A program made the translations under genes and the position numbers. Shown here one piece after another: positions 46,891-57,695 of a DNA stretch of 64,000 bases. The notes under the pieces are model-generated. The model was not told the origin of the DNA. It did not search any database and saw nothing but the letters and a program-made list of their open reading frames with translations. This DNA is from Babylonia areolata (lineage: Eukaryota; Mollusca; Gastropoda; Neogastropoda; Buccinidae), in the NCBI RefSeq assembly GCF_041734735.1, contig NC_134897.1:5622204-5686203 (forward strand). The letters run 5' to 3'. Numbering within the stretch: the first letter of the stretch is position 1; each line of letters opens with the position of its first letter.

Positions 46891-47161
46891 CTTTGGTTAG
46901 AAAAAACACTAGTATCAGATGGTGATAAGAAATATGATATGTATCAGATTCATATCACTCCACCCTCCCTTCCCTTTGTCACTTTTGATTTTGTCGTTGT
47001 TCAGCAGGAATCGCGCTTAAGCCATGGCTTTGCTTGTTGGCAGTAGCAAAAGAGAAGCATGGAACACATGGACTGTGTAAGCAAACTGCTAATGCTTTCC
47101 TAATGATGATGGATAATCAGAATAAGTCCCTAAGTACATAGCTGAGCAGTTTGTTGCCCTG

Positions 47162-47540
47162 TTGTTTGATTGTCTGAGTAAGCTGCGTGTCGTCAGCATG
47201 GTCAGACAGCCTCTCCTCGCTAAAGAAAAGAAAACTTTGGAAAATACTCCACCCACACCAGCAGCTCTTGAACGGCACACAAAGAGCAGTTTATCCGAGA
47301 GAGTGCTTACACCTGGAGGTAGAACGGTGGGAACTGCGAAAAGGAGAGGGGAAGACTTTTGTGGACCATTCCGCAAAAGCTCAAGAAACTTGATATCAAC
47401 TGATTCACTGCTCCTGCACAGCGGTGTACAGAGAAAGGTGCAAATGCTGCAACTAAAAGTGCACATCCTTGTATACATATGGCAGATACTGTCACAAAGA
47501 CTAAACATTGCCCAGTTGGAAAGAGACAACCCAACTAGTC
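47162..47540 (+). pseudogene. Fragment of a CXC-like cysteine-rich mobile-element protein
   Basis: The plus strand shows TPPTPAALERHTK then RAVY, a pattern like PPTxxALxxHxxRAxYQ, and about 80 codons later LIHCSCTAVYRERCKCCN then KCTSLYTYGRYC, a C-x-C...C-x-C...C-T-x-L-x...C arrangement. I know this pairing from multi-copy, transposon-associated proteins of invertebrates whose element class I cannot name. Frame changes near 47280 and 47400 separate the parts. The opposite-strand open frame is a shadow. Confidence 0.38.
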
Positions 47541-48455
47541 GGGAAGGGTTTTTCATTAACTTTGTGATACCAGCTTGATGTTTTAGTTTTTCAGTCAAGT
47601 TGAAACTATCAAAATTGTTTATTTGGTTTTACAATGTGCACATTATGTACTCTGTGACCTAATTTCATGACTAATTTAGCCATTCGAAGAAAGTGCTGGT
47701 AAGTCTATGTGCCTCAAAATGTTCAGATAGCATCACAGTACATGCGTGCAACACATATTCAGAACTGACTCAGTTGTCTCTGGCTACAAATTTTATATTT
47801 GTCTTAAAAAAAATAAAAAAAAAAAAAAAAAAATTACGGGTATGGCAGTCAAGGGCATTTGGTTATACTGTGACCAAATTACATGTTTTGTGCTAAATTT
47901 ATTCAGCAAAGTTTCTGAAACGAATCATATACATACCACAACAACACAATGATAGTTTGAAAATCAACTTGAAGGAAATACATTTAGATCTGCAGTTACA
48001 TTAACGCGGCTGGTGCGTGAAGGGTGGCCAAATTTCATAGCTATTTGTAGCCAAGCGAGGAAAATTTCAAGATGTCTATTGCCTAAAGATGTTCAGATAG
48101 ACTCACAGTTCATGTGTGCAACAGGTCATGCTTTCACTTGACAACCAAACTGTTACGATCGTTGAGAATAGCTGCGAGCCGCTTTGCAGATGATGTTTCA
48201 CTTCACGTTGCCTAGATTTTATGAACACATAGGTCCTTCAATGAATTTTTGTGAGTCACACATACGACAGAATGAAGAAAACATCAATTAAAATGTTCGA
48301 CTGAAAGCCTGAACTGTATGTCCTGTTCTGAACTTTTGCATCAGCATGTGAGTTTGGTTGTTCCAAGAGTTTTGACTGTATGTCCTGAGTATGATTTCAG
48401 TTTGATTTTTGTCTTCTCTAGTTTTTTCTTTGTCAAAGTTTTGAACGTGATTTTT

Positions 48456-49830
48456 TTAAAGGACATTGCATCTTGCACCTGTGTCAAGTTGAAAAGTGAC
48501 TGTTTCTTCAACATCTAGCTTATCAAACCATCCTGTGTTTGTACTGTCTATCTTTGTGTCCACTATTCCAAGTGTGTATACGCATTCGTATTCTGCCTCA
48601 AAATCTGTTTCATCACTTTCAGTTTCCTCAACTTTGCGTATGTTCTTTCTTTTTGTTATCTTTCTGCCTCTTGTTTTGCTCATTTGAGCAAAATGATTCA
48701 TCTTCTTACATTCCTACCCCATATCAGGGCAGTGTGCATCTTGTGTATGTTTATTCCCACATCTACTGCCTGTTTCTTTGACTTTGTGTGGATGTGGATT
48801 CCTCCTATTCTTTGCTGATTTGTGCGTGTGTGATTTATACTTTCTTTGTTGCAGAGCATTCACTGATGCCTTGCAGTCAAATTCATTTCTTTTAGCTGTG
48901 TGGAGGACATTTCCTCTATCCTAGCAACCTCTATAGCCTTACCCAGAGTGAGGTCTGAACCAATGTCAATCAGCTTTTCCCGCACTTTCTCTGATTTCGT
49001 ACCAAACACAATTCTTTCCCTGACCATCTCATCTTCTGTGTTACCATCAGCACAATCTTTCACCAACAGTTTCAGTTCTGTCACAAACTGTTCACACGTT
49101 TCATCCGATGCTTGCACCTTGGACTGAAATCTGTACCTCGCGAAGATGGGGTTCGCTTTGTGTTGTACATATTCCTGAAAACGATCGTAGTAGTTCTGCA
49201 ACTTCTGTTCCTCTTCAGATAGTCGCCATGTTAAGAAGATCTTCCTCCCATTGTCGCCGACCCGTAGCATCAGGTTGGAGCATTTCTCTTCTTCTGACTT
49301 CTGCTTCAAAGGTCCTTTGAACATGAAACTGGCATGGTCCTTGAACGATGTCCATTCGTCGACCAGGCCACGTGCTTCCCGATTGAATTTGATACAATTT
49401 GCATCCATTTCTTCTTTACAACGTCCGTTGCTTTCCAGAACTTACTAGTACTTCCAGCTCCGCTTCTGACACCATGTTATGTGTTCTATACGAGGTTTAT
49501 GTAGACCATGCATTCAATAGCAACACCAAATTAGTTTGGAGTTTCAGCATTAGATTTATTTTACTCCTACGCCATCTAGATTCACCCTCCAAGGGCCATC
49601 ACTCTGTCCGCCCAAACATTCTTACTGTCCTGGGTTGTTTCCCGTTAATAGGTGTTGTACATGACACCAGTAAAACCTTTGAAAACCGACAACATTCATA
49701 CGCTATGTTGATTCAGAAGATCTGGGGAAGACGATTCATGCCTGTTCACTGCTCATATTACTTCGCAGAGCGGATTTCCCCCGTCTTCGTTGCTTTCAGC
49801 ATGCAACTGAAATAGAGTAAAAGAGTGCAG
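48456..49830 (-). mobile_element. Broken Ty3/Gypsy-like LTR retrotransposon fossil: gag, protease start, LTR edge
   Basis: Minus strand. A gag-type coding region (48860-49408) has the pattern of a retrotransposon capsid, e.g. FKGPLKQKSEEEK and DETCEQFVTELKLLVKDC. Further down is the start of an aspartic protease (48456-48701) with FQLDTGARCNVL. Upstream of gag lies tggtgtcagaagcgg (about 49460-49474), a likely primer-binding site, directly preceded by an LTR end (tataca...ataaca), so the putative LTR covers roughly 49475-49830. No reverse transcriptase, RNase H or integrase was recognised. The element is broken and incomplete, with at least a few breaks; age probably moderate to old. Confidence 0.7.
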
Positions 49831-50285
49831 TATTTTTCTACATGGTTTTGACAGGCATGCACCTGAAAACATTGAAAATACTACAGTTCCAGGGTGTTCT
49901 GTGCAAAGGTACTTACCGACAGCAAAGATAAGACTTCGAGGATGCAATATTTATAAAAAATCTCGATCTTGATAATTTTGACCCTAACCACTTGTTTTTA
50001 TGTACAGCGAAGAATCGCTGAATGCGACTTCAGCCGGGTTTTCGCATACTGCGTCATCTTCTATAAATTATTTTCCTTTCTCGTCACAATGTGTTCAGTG
50101 TCTGATCCTTTGCGACTGTTGAGTTCTAAAACATTGATATTATACCCAACTTACTAATATGCAGGTTTCTTGAGAATGGAGTAGAGCATTCCCAAATATA
50201 GCAGACTGAACAACTTCCTCGATTTTAAATTCATGGCCTCAGAGATCTTTTCCAACCCCATTTCCGGCAAAACTGTGGGACTATG
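49831..50285. other. No gene seen
   Basis: Unique-looking intronic DNA between the LTR fossil and a microsatellite. Confidence 0.45.
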
Positions 50286-50296
50286 TGTGTGCGTGC

Positions 50297-50298
50297 AT

Positions 50299-50385
<87 letters not shown>

Positions 50386-50398
50386 CGCGCGCGCGCGC
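50297..50398. repeat. (GT)n then (GC)n, Z-DNA-prone
   Basis: About 78 bp of GT repeats (50300-50377) continue into about 20 bp of GC repeats (50378-50398). Confidence 0.95.
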
Positions 50399-50899
50399 CT
50401 AATAATCATGTTATTAGCTTCTTCAAATTTCGAAGTAGTAATTATAAGTTGGAAATAGAAAAAGAGAGACTGCACAGGCAAACCACGAGAGTTACGGTTA
50501 TGTAAGGGCTTGTAACAGGTTTGTGACTGGGGATGAGTTTCATTTTATAACGGGATGTCCCATGGTGATCAGTTGCAAAATAGGTATGTGCCTAAAGATA
50601 TTTGTCTCCGGAAATCGGTTTTGGATTTTTGTAATATGCTCAAAGGAAGCAACAAATCATTTTTGCTGTAAGTTTATTAAATTTACAAAATGTTGTCGAC
50701 ATACTATTTTGGGGTTTAAAGACATTTGTGGTTCTCCACTTTTATGTGACACTGTCGTGCATTTGAAAATGTTTGTTCTGGGAATATGATCATTATTTTG
50801 TGGTATTCTGGCATACTCTAATAGGCCTGAACGGGTAATTAAAACTTGAAACTTTAACTTGAAGCGTATGGGTGGGTATTGGCTGGTGGGTAGTGGTGG

Positions 50900-51010
50900 G
50901 TAGTGAGTGAGTGAGTGAGTGAGTGTGTGTAGGTACGAGTGTAGCTGCACTAATGCATGCATGTATTCTGTTTGTGGGACCGACGTTTATATCTATCTAT
51001 CTGTCTATAA

Positions 51011-51085
<75 letters not shown>

Positions 51086-51089
51086 CAGA

Positions 51090-51125
<36 letters not shown>

Positions 51126-51235
51126 CAGAGACATTAGCGAATGGCGTTTATATGTGCGTTTGTGTCTGTGACACTGGTAATTGATGCATATGCGTCGTGT
51201 AATTATGTATGTGTGTGTGCGTGCCTACGTGTGTG

Positions 51236-51272
<37 letters not shown>

Positions 51273-51295
51273 CCCGCGTGTGTGTATGTGTGTTT
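50900..51295. repeat. Microsatellite cluster
   Basis: (GTGA)n at 50905-50925, (AC)n 51013-51063, (AT)n 51065-51085, (AG)n and (AGAGAC)n 51087-51132, (TG)n 51215-51292. The frames here are dipeptide artefacts. Confidence 0.9.
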
Positions 51296-51790
51296 TAAAG
51301 TTAACATTAGACATTCACAGAAAAAAAGAGTGGGCTGTTACCATTGACTTTCTGGCACATGAAGCAAAGTTCAAAACAAACTCCGATCATAAGCTATTCT
51401 ACAACGAGCCTAAACGATGTAGATAAACAGTCGAGTACAAAATTTTCTGAAATCAACTGGACTGAGAAAATATGAAACAGAGAAAACTGTTGATACAGAC
51501 TGCAATTAGCGGTACAACGGAGGTCGGAAACTTTTATCCAGTAGCTGTTCCGTTTTTTGATTTCTCTGAACTTCCTTTCCATGTGCGAGCTTTCAGAGCA
51601 TATCACTTTGTGTGTGAGCCATGTAGAACAATTTGTGTAAACGACGGGAAAAGTTGCCAAGCGCTAATAAATGTGAACAGTGACCAGTATGGCCATATTT
51701 GTATCTTTGTATTTCAAATCGAACTATGCTCTGCTTTCAAAATATTGTATCACTTGCGTAAGTATACCCATTTTGGAGGGTAATCTGGTG
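51296..51790. other. No gene seen
   Basis: AT-rich intron-like DNA. A 103-codon plus frame at 51472-51783 has no recognised motif. Confidence 0.4.
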
Positions 51791-51795
51791 CTCTG

Positions 51796-51797
<2 letters not shown>

Positions 51798-51840
<43 letters not shown>

Positions 51841-51936
51841 AGACGCGCACACCTCACACAGACGCGCACACGCACATATGCGTACAGAAATACGCACACA
51901 CACACGCATGGACAAACACACACACACACACACACT
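51798..51936. repeat. CA-rich microsatellite abutting a splice donor
   Basis: CA repeats 51799-51833, CA/CG-mixed DNA to 51905 and CA repeats again to 51934. On the minus strand this is a TG tract that begins within the donor site of the Ig exon. Confidence 0.9.
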
Positions 51937-51939
51937 GAC

Positions 51940-52087
51940 TGTCGAGCACGGTGACATGCAGACTGCGGACTTGCAGGTTGGAGGTCCGGCAGATGTACAG
52001 TCCACTGTCCTCCAGCTGGGCGTCCCTGATCTCCAGCGTGCTGAAGATGGTCTTGTCCGTCAGCGACACGAACTTGCGGATAAAAAG
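51940..52087 (-). CDS. Immunoglobulin-domain exon, C-terminal half
   Basis: Minus strand, 148 nt. The acceptor is tgtgtgcacag and the donor a|gtcagt. It encodes [20 protein letters not shown], then [20 protein letters not shown] and VTVLD: the E-F-G strands of an Ig fold with the D-x-G-x-Y-x-C signature. It starts in phase 0, matching the exon ending at 60662, and ends with one base (phase 1). With that exon it gives a complete domain of about 97 residues. Ig domains mediate extracellular binding; gene identity (adhesion, defence lectin or receptor) cannot be told from one domain. Plus-strand frames here are shadows. Confidence 0.85.
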
Positions 52088-54500
52088 CTGTGCACACACA
52101 TGGCTTCACTCAAACGTTATCGTTTGCCAAAATAGTATACCTACAGATTTTGCAAGTAATGCAATTAGCATACACGAGGCAAGCTTTGCACATGAATATG
52201 GGTAATTTCGTGCATAGCACAACACACACTTTTAAGTTTGGAGGTGTAACTTTTATACCATTATATCATGAGACCCAGAATCTGCATTTGCTGATTTTGT
52301 GTGTATATATTAACGTCAATGTTCGAAGTCAGATAATATGACTTATTATAATGCAATACACGGATTGATATAAAGCAGCTGGCAATAGGTGTATTGTCTA
52401 AATGTTTTCTGACAATACTTGGTTTGCCTTTTACTCATGCATTCACACTTGACAGATAGCTGCCGACATAAATCAGATCCTGTTACCATTCAAATGAACC
52501 TTTAGTCCGCACGGCCGACGGAGTTACCGTGCACCCCCCATGCACCCCCACCTAACTGCTCTCTCCCCCCTCCCCCTCAGGAATGATGTAGACTAGACTT
52601 GAAATAGTGTTCGAGGTCGGCTGAATTCATTTTTAAATGTTCCCAAGAAAAAAAATTGGGACGCACTCAGAGTTACTGCCCTTGGCACAAGGGTACCCTC
52701 TCGCGCCCCGGTCAATAAAATTAAGACATGCTCACCTTCAAACCCTCATAAATCATATTCATATAAAGGAAACCACCACATATTATATGTTTTCTATTTC
52801 AATATGGTCCTTTCTATACGAATAAATTTCCAGGATTGAAATGTCTTCATTCTTTCACAACTGAGGCTTATATTGGCCTACTATGACATCTACGACAGAT
52901 TAGCATAAGATTGTCCGGTTGTTTTACTTTATCACTTCCATCACTCTTTCCGAAATTATTTTATACAGAAAAAGAAAAGGTGCGAACATACCATTTCAGC
53001 AATGAATTCCCTCACTCACAGAGAACCCATGGTCATCAACATACTGATTTTAAGACAGGCACCTTTAATGTTTTTCTTTTAATTATGAAAACAGAAAAGT
53101 ACGTGTCCCCAGGTATGATGTCACTCCTGTTACAGAAGCATAAGGGTGCCATTCAAACTGAGTCACCCTGTGACTGTTTTTGCTATCTGTAATTTCCTTT
53201 CAGAGCTGTAGGAAAACACCAGTCTGTTCCCTGCACTGAATGCAACAACACTGAACGCCCCGAGCGTCCTTCAAGGTACGAGATTTAATTTTTCATAGTC
53301 ATTACTGCTACCAAAGGCAATCAGGATATAACGAGCGCACAAAAACATATATAATGTTGAATAAGATGAATATGATTCAATGTGATTTGGAACAGAAAAT
53401 TAAGTTTTTCCACACAAATGACGAAATGATCATCTTTCAACCAGTTCCTGTTAGCATCATTCCTGTTATGAACGGAGCAGTAACAGGCATGACATACTGA
53501 TAACAGCAATGACAAAATATATGAAGAAAACTAATGAAGATACTCATGACATGATTTCTGTCTTTTAGTTTCAAACCTTGTAAATTGTTTTCTCAAAAGA
53601 GAAAAAAAATTGACGTCATAAGCTGCAGTCAGTTGATGATGACGTTTTTTTTCTCAAGACTGAGTCTCTCTCTCTCTCTCTCTCTCTTCATCCGTCGTGG
53701 ATACACAGTCTGTGAACCGCATCCAGGTGGAAGGATTTAAAATATTTAATTACTACTGCACTAGTAAAGATATGGGCCTATCAGCAGTTGAAAAGCAAAG
53801 GAGGTATGGTAAAGGCTTGGATATCGTACCCCTTAAGGATAAACCCGTTTCCTGACTTTGAGTATAAGTGAAATTTGATTTTAAAAGTTTCCAGTGATAA
53901 AGGATGGCATGGGCTTTGGTCACACAGGATGAGACCTGAGTAAAATCAAATTTCAAGGAAATGTGAGCAAAAAAGTAAATTGCATGAAGTGGTCCAAAAT
54001 CTAAGACCTGATTGTCAAATTGTACCATTGGTAACTGGTTATTGTACCATCATCCAAACGGCAAGGAAAACACAAAAAACAAGAAGATATAACGGTGTAA
54101 AACTTTTAATTTCGAACCACAGGAAATGAATGAAACAAAATCTGTGAACTGAAAGTACTCAATAAATCTGTTGAAATGCCAAATTACTGTCATTATTTAA
54201 TGTATTGAAGCCATGTTTAGCATTGCACTTCTGTTTTAACTAATAAAACATACAAGAGAAACATGAAACTCTTTTCATTTTAAAATATTGGTTTAAAATT
54301 GAAGTGGACCTTTTCAATTAGTTTAAAACAACTTAAATAGAACACTTTCTAATTCTAAAACAATCTAGGCTAATTATGAATTGTGTGACATCTTTCTCTC
54401 TTTCACCATTTATCCACTTATAGTGAAAATCAGCTAAAATAAAAATGGTTACCATCATTAGCACTACTTGAACAGCTTGGTCATCCTGACCACGTTTTAA
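52088..54500. other. Part of the long Ig-gene intron, no gene seen
   Basis: Mostly unique AT-rich DNA. A C-rich patch lies at 52530-52580 and a CT run at 53666-53688. Confidence 0.5.
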
Positions 54501-54504
54501 GAAA

Positions 54505-54627
54505 TGAAAATATTGTATTTGTAACTTATGTAGGCTTGTCTAAAAAAATTGAAAATGTATTTGTAACTTATGTCGGCTTGTCTAGAAAAATGAAAATATT
54601 GTATTTGTAACTTATGTAGGCTTGTCT
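54505..54627. repeat. Three tandem copies of a roughly 45-bp unit
   Basis: Three copies of tgtatttgtaacttatgtag with gcttgtctaaaaa, slightly diverged, at about 54505, 54550 and 54592. Confidence 0.8.
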
Positions 54628-54998
54628 CATCTACTTCTCTTTCCTTTCAGTGATGGTTATTTCACTATACTGACAGTAAAACAAGACATAAACCAGTTCA
54701 CCTTGGCTTTAGTCAACCAGGCAGCACACGTATTCCTTCTGAATAACTTCTATCTGTGTACCGAACATAGGCCTATTTTTCTGTCTTTTCTTTTCCCCCC
54801 AAAAAAGTCCTCCGTATCAATTAAAAAAAAGAAAGAAAATCTGTCAGCACAATTAAAAAATCAAACAAATCAGCAAACTACTACTCTGTTCTGAGTCGGG
54901 TTTTTGTTGAATGTTTATCAGTCTTCTGTCACAGATCCAGTTTCCAGCAGGCTTTTATGACTTACAAAACTCACAAAAGAATTGTTCATCATGGCCAG

Positions 54999-56366
54999 TC
55001 ACATTAGCGCAGGCTTCATGGATCCACTGCTTGCATGCATAACACTGGATCTCGTCTCTGAACAAATGAAACAGAACCACTCTGAGTCTTGCGAGGCACC
55101 TGACTTTTCAGCAGCTGCTTTTTTTCCCGTTGTCTTTGGTTTCTTTTGCTTGATTTGTTTTGCATTGTTTTTCTTGGATGCAGTTACGGCATTTTTGTAT
55201 GGACTGGACGTGAAGATTTCTGACTGGGATCTCTTTTTGGCTGGTGAAGAGGTCTCTGCAGGAAGAGCATTCGGCACACGCGCTGGCATGGGCACTATGA
55301 CCCCAAGTGATCGGAACTCTGCAGTCAGGGAATCTGGATCTGTATTTGCAGATGACCCTGGCATTTGAACGATGGCTTCGTAATGCCCAGTGTGCTCCCC
55401 AAGTCGGGTGAAAGCAACACAAACTGGCTGAGATGCTAATTCTTCTCCGTAAATACTGGTGAAGCCAGAAGGCATGTTGAACACATGTATTGGTCTTTGT
55501 ATGACTTTACTCAACACCACAACTTCAAATTCCCCTGGCAATGAGGTTTGTTTCACCCTCTCCGTCATTGTTTTGAACCGGAGCCTCGGTGGCATGTCAG
55601 CACACAAACCCTCTCCTTCAATGCCGTCATAGATATGATGATTTTCTAGCATGAAGTTTACTGTCTGCCCACGAAGATTGTCTGCCACAGCTTCTTCTTG
55701 CAAGCACAGTATTTTCTGGTTCGGCCTCCCACTTGCATCTCGATCAGCTGTCTGAAGGTCTTGGTGAAGTGAGATGCATACACTTCTAAAAAAGCAACGT
55801 CCATCTGAGGCTGTTGGGATTATGACTGCATTTTCTATGGGTCCTGAAGACAAGCTCCTGACACCGGATTTCTCTGCTGGTGATGTGGACATAAGTGTTT
55901 TAAGGGCAAGTCCAGATGCACTGAACCCATCCCCATCTCCTGCCGATGGATCAGAGGTGGATCCTGGATGTATCTGAGGCGAATGGAGAGACGGCTGTCT
56001 GTCCATGTGTGCTTGTGTGTACAGCAAAGGTTGGCTGTCAGCGCGAGGCTTTGGGCATGTAGGAATCCTCGGTGGGCGAGGAGGAGGACAGGGAACCCTA
56101 GGTGGAAGAGGAGGGGGATGACGAGGTGAGATGTATTCAGGTCGTGGCGGCACTGCGGGTGTTGCACTGCTCTCTTTCTCCCTTGGGGGTCTTGGAGGTA
56201 TGGGTGGCGAGACTGGGGAGACCTGGCCCTCTGATACCTCCCACAAAAATTCTCTGGCAAGGGTTTCAGAGGGCACAAAGTCATCTTCAAAAACATCTCT
56301 TGAGCAAGGCCATATTCCACAGCAAGAGAATCCTCGAACGGCTGTTGTCATTGTGGCTGCCTTCAT
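54999..56366 (-). CDS. Transposase C-terminus - proline-rich - OTU protease - zinc-finger fusion protein
   Basis: 455 codons open from an internal Met. Residues 1-40 (KAATMTTAVRGFSCCGIWPC, then DVFEDDFVPSETLARE) are the end of a DDE_1/Tigger transposase. Residues 49-107 are proline-rich with PxxP motifs. Residues about 181-335 form an OTU domain: IPTASDGRCFFRSV gives the oxyanion Asp188 and nucleophile Cys191, and GEHTGHYEAIV gives His328. OTU enzymes cleave ubiquitin chains, or ISG15 in some cases; activity here is only inferred. Residues 395-420 are lysine-rich, NLS-like. WFCFICSE (430-437) starts a PHD finger; a one-base slip near 55055 puts its rest (DEIQCYACKQWIHEACANV, then FFCEFC) in another frame. 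The true start lies upstream. Confidence 0.78.
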   Translation of the reverse strand: MKAATMTTAVRGFSCCGIWPCSRDVFEDDFVPSETLAREFLWEVSEGQVSPVSPPIPPRPPREKESSATPAVPPRPEYISPRHPPPLPPRVPCPPPRPPRIPTCPKPRADSQPLLYTQAHMDRQPSLHSPQIHPGSTSDPSAGDGDGFSASGLALKTLMSTSPAEKSGVRSLSSGPIENAVIIPTASDGRCFFRSVCISLHQDLQTADRDASGRPNQKILCLQEEAVADNLRGQTVNFMLENHHIYDGIEGEGLCADMPPRLRFKTMTERVKQTSLPGEFEVVVLSKVIQRPIHVFNMPSGFTSIYGEELASQPVCVAFTRLGEHTGHYEAIVQMPGSSANTDPDSLTAEFRSLGVIVPMPARVPNALPAETSSPAKKRSQSEIFTSSPYKNAVTASKKNNAKQIKQKKPKTTGKKAAAEKSGASQDSEWFCFICSETRSSVMHASSGSMKPALM

Positions 56367-56611
56367 GTATGCTGCTGAAAAGAGACTGCAAATGTTGAAG
56401 ACACTTATCCTGGACCCTGGGTGTGACTTCAGCCACTGTTCAGACAGCCTGGTTGAAGTAGCACTTCAATGGCTTGAAGAAGGCAACATCAAGTGGTTGC
56501 ATTCGATGTGTTGAATGCGGTGGTAGTGAAATCATGATGACACCTTTTTGTCTTGCCAGTTCGATTGCTTCAGGGTTTTTTGTGTGTGAGTTGTGTCCAT
56601 CCATGTCATTC
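56367..56611 (-). pseudogene. DDE_1 (pogo/Tigger) transposase catalytic segment
   Basis: Minus strand: MDGHNSHTKNPEAIELARQK, GVIMISLPPHSTHRMQPLDV and AFFKPLKCYFNQ. DGHNSH carries the second catalytic Asp and QPLDV the third, in the spacing usual for pogo/Tigger/Jerky transposases. A one-base frame change near 56441-56450 separates this from EQWLKSHPGSRISVFNICSL, which is in frame with the OTU-bearing frame downstream. So catalytic segment and OTU were one protein in the ancestor. Broken here. Confidence 0.8.
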
Positions 56612-56619
56612 CTGTTACC

Positions 56620-57265
56620 AGTACTTAATCAATTTACTGTTAATTAATGGTTCACTTTGTTGTCCAGACAGTTGCAAAACTTGTTTGTGGCAATGAGTTC
56701 TGCCTCACGTTGTGGTCAGTCTTGAATGCATGGACACATGGTATGTTCTATTCAGTCTGGCAGATATGCAAATAGTACGTATTTGGGAATTTCATATTCT
56801 TTATTGGGCTAGAAATTAATGTTCTGAATATTTCCGACAAAATATTAGTTTAGAATGTTGAAATCACCTTTGCAAAGAAGGCTGTAACCGAAAAAAAGGA
56901 TTGATGTTATGTTGCATTGCTCCAACAACAACAACAACAAAAAGATCTGGTAACAGGAATGACACAGTTCTGCATTTAATTCAGTTAAAGTCAAATAATC
57001 TTCGTTGATATTGATATGTAAGACAGCATCTTCCAGCATAAAACCTAGGAATGTATTCAAAAAAAAAATGTGAACAATAAAAGTTTCAGTCATTAAGTGT
57101 TTTTTTTTTCTTTTTCATTTTCTTCAGTTTGAAATTACACCATTTTTTGAAAACGTCCTGGGGGAATCTAGACCTGGGGAACATAGAAGAATTAGACCTG
57201 GCTGAGGAACACCTGGGGGTACAAAGAGTTGAGCACAAAGTGCCAAGGACACAAAACCATTCCGC
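56620..57265. other. No gene seen upstream of the transposase remnant
   Basis: AT-rich DNA with an (AAC)n run at 56925-56942. I looked for the missing N-terminal transposase part and did not find it here. Confidence 0.5.
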
Positions 57266-57267
57266 AA

Positions 57268-57695
57268 CGGGGTTTCGAATCCATCAGATCACTGGTGACG
57301 GTGGATCATACGGGGCTTCGAATCCATCAGATCACTGGTGACGGTGGATCATACGGGGCTTCGAATCCATCAGATCACTGGTGACGGTGGATCATACGGG
57401 GTTTCGAATCCATCAGATCACTGGTGACGGTGGATCATACGGGGTTTCGAATCCATCAGATCACTGGTGACGGTGGATCATACGGGGTTTCGAATCCATC
57501 AGATCACTGGTGACGGTGGATCATACGGGGTTTCGAATCCATCAGATCACTGGTGACGGTGGATCATACGGGGTTTCGAATCCATCAGATCACTGGTGAC
57601 GGTGGATCATACGGGGCTTCGAATCCATCAGATCACTGGTGACGGTGGATCATACGGGGCTTCGAATCCATCAGATCACTGGTGACGGTGGATCA
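57268..57695. repeat. 43-bp satellite, 10 units, nearly identical
   Basis: Units start at 57268, 57311, 57354, 57397, 57440, 57483, 57526, 57569, 57612 and 57655. Each begins cgggg(t/c)ttcgaatccatc and contains gatcactggtgacggtggat. Units are identical except for one C/T site (order T C C T T T T T C C), showing recent amplification. The start ggggtttcgaatcc resembles a Pol III B box. Confidence 0.97.

Larger units (their letters stand above)
54955..56611 (-). mobile_element. Remnant of a pogo/Tigger-type DNA transposon carrying OTU and PHD domains
   Basis: Minus-strand coding remnant ordered DDE C-terminus, proline-rich linker, OTU protease, basic stretch, PHD-like finger, stop at 54955-54957. 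The N-terminal part of the transposase (DNA-binding domains and first catalytic Asp) is not found upstream up to about 57200. At 56611 the coding similarity starts right after an acceptor-like taacag, so an upstream exon may exist or may have been lost. No terminal inverted repeats were identified. It lies in the long intron of the Ig gene, in the same orientation. Confidence 0.7.

Noticed and set aside
51878-52205. Plus-strand frames over the Ig exon
   Set aside because: Shadows of the minus-strand exon, which has the Ig signature and splice sites.
54982-55368. Plus-strand frame of 128 codons
   Set aside because: Antisense shadow of the OTU-bearing frame; no domain.
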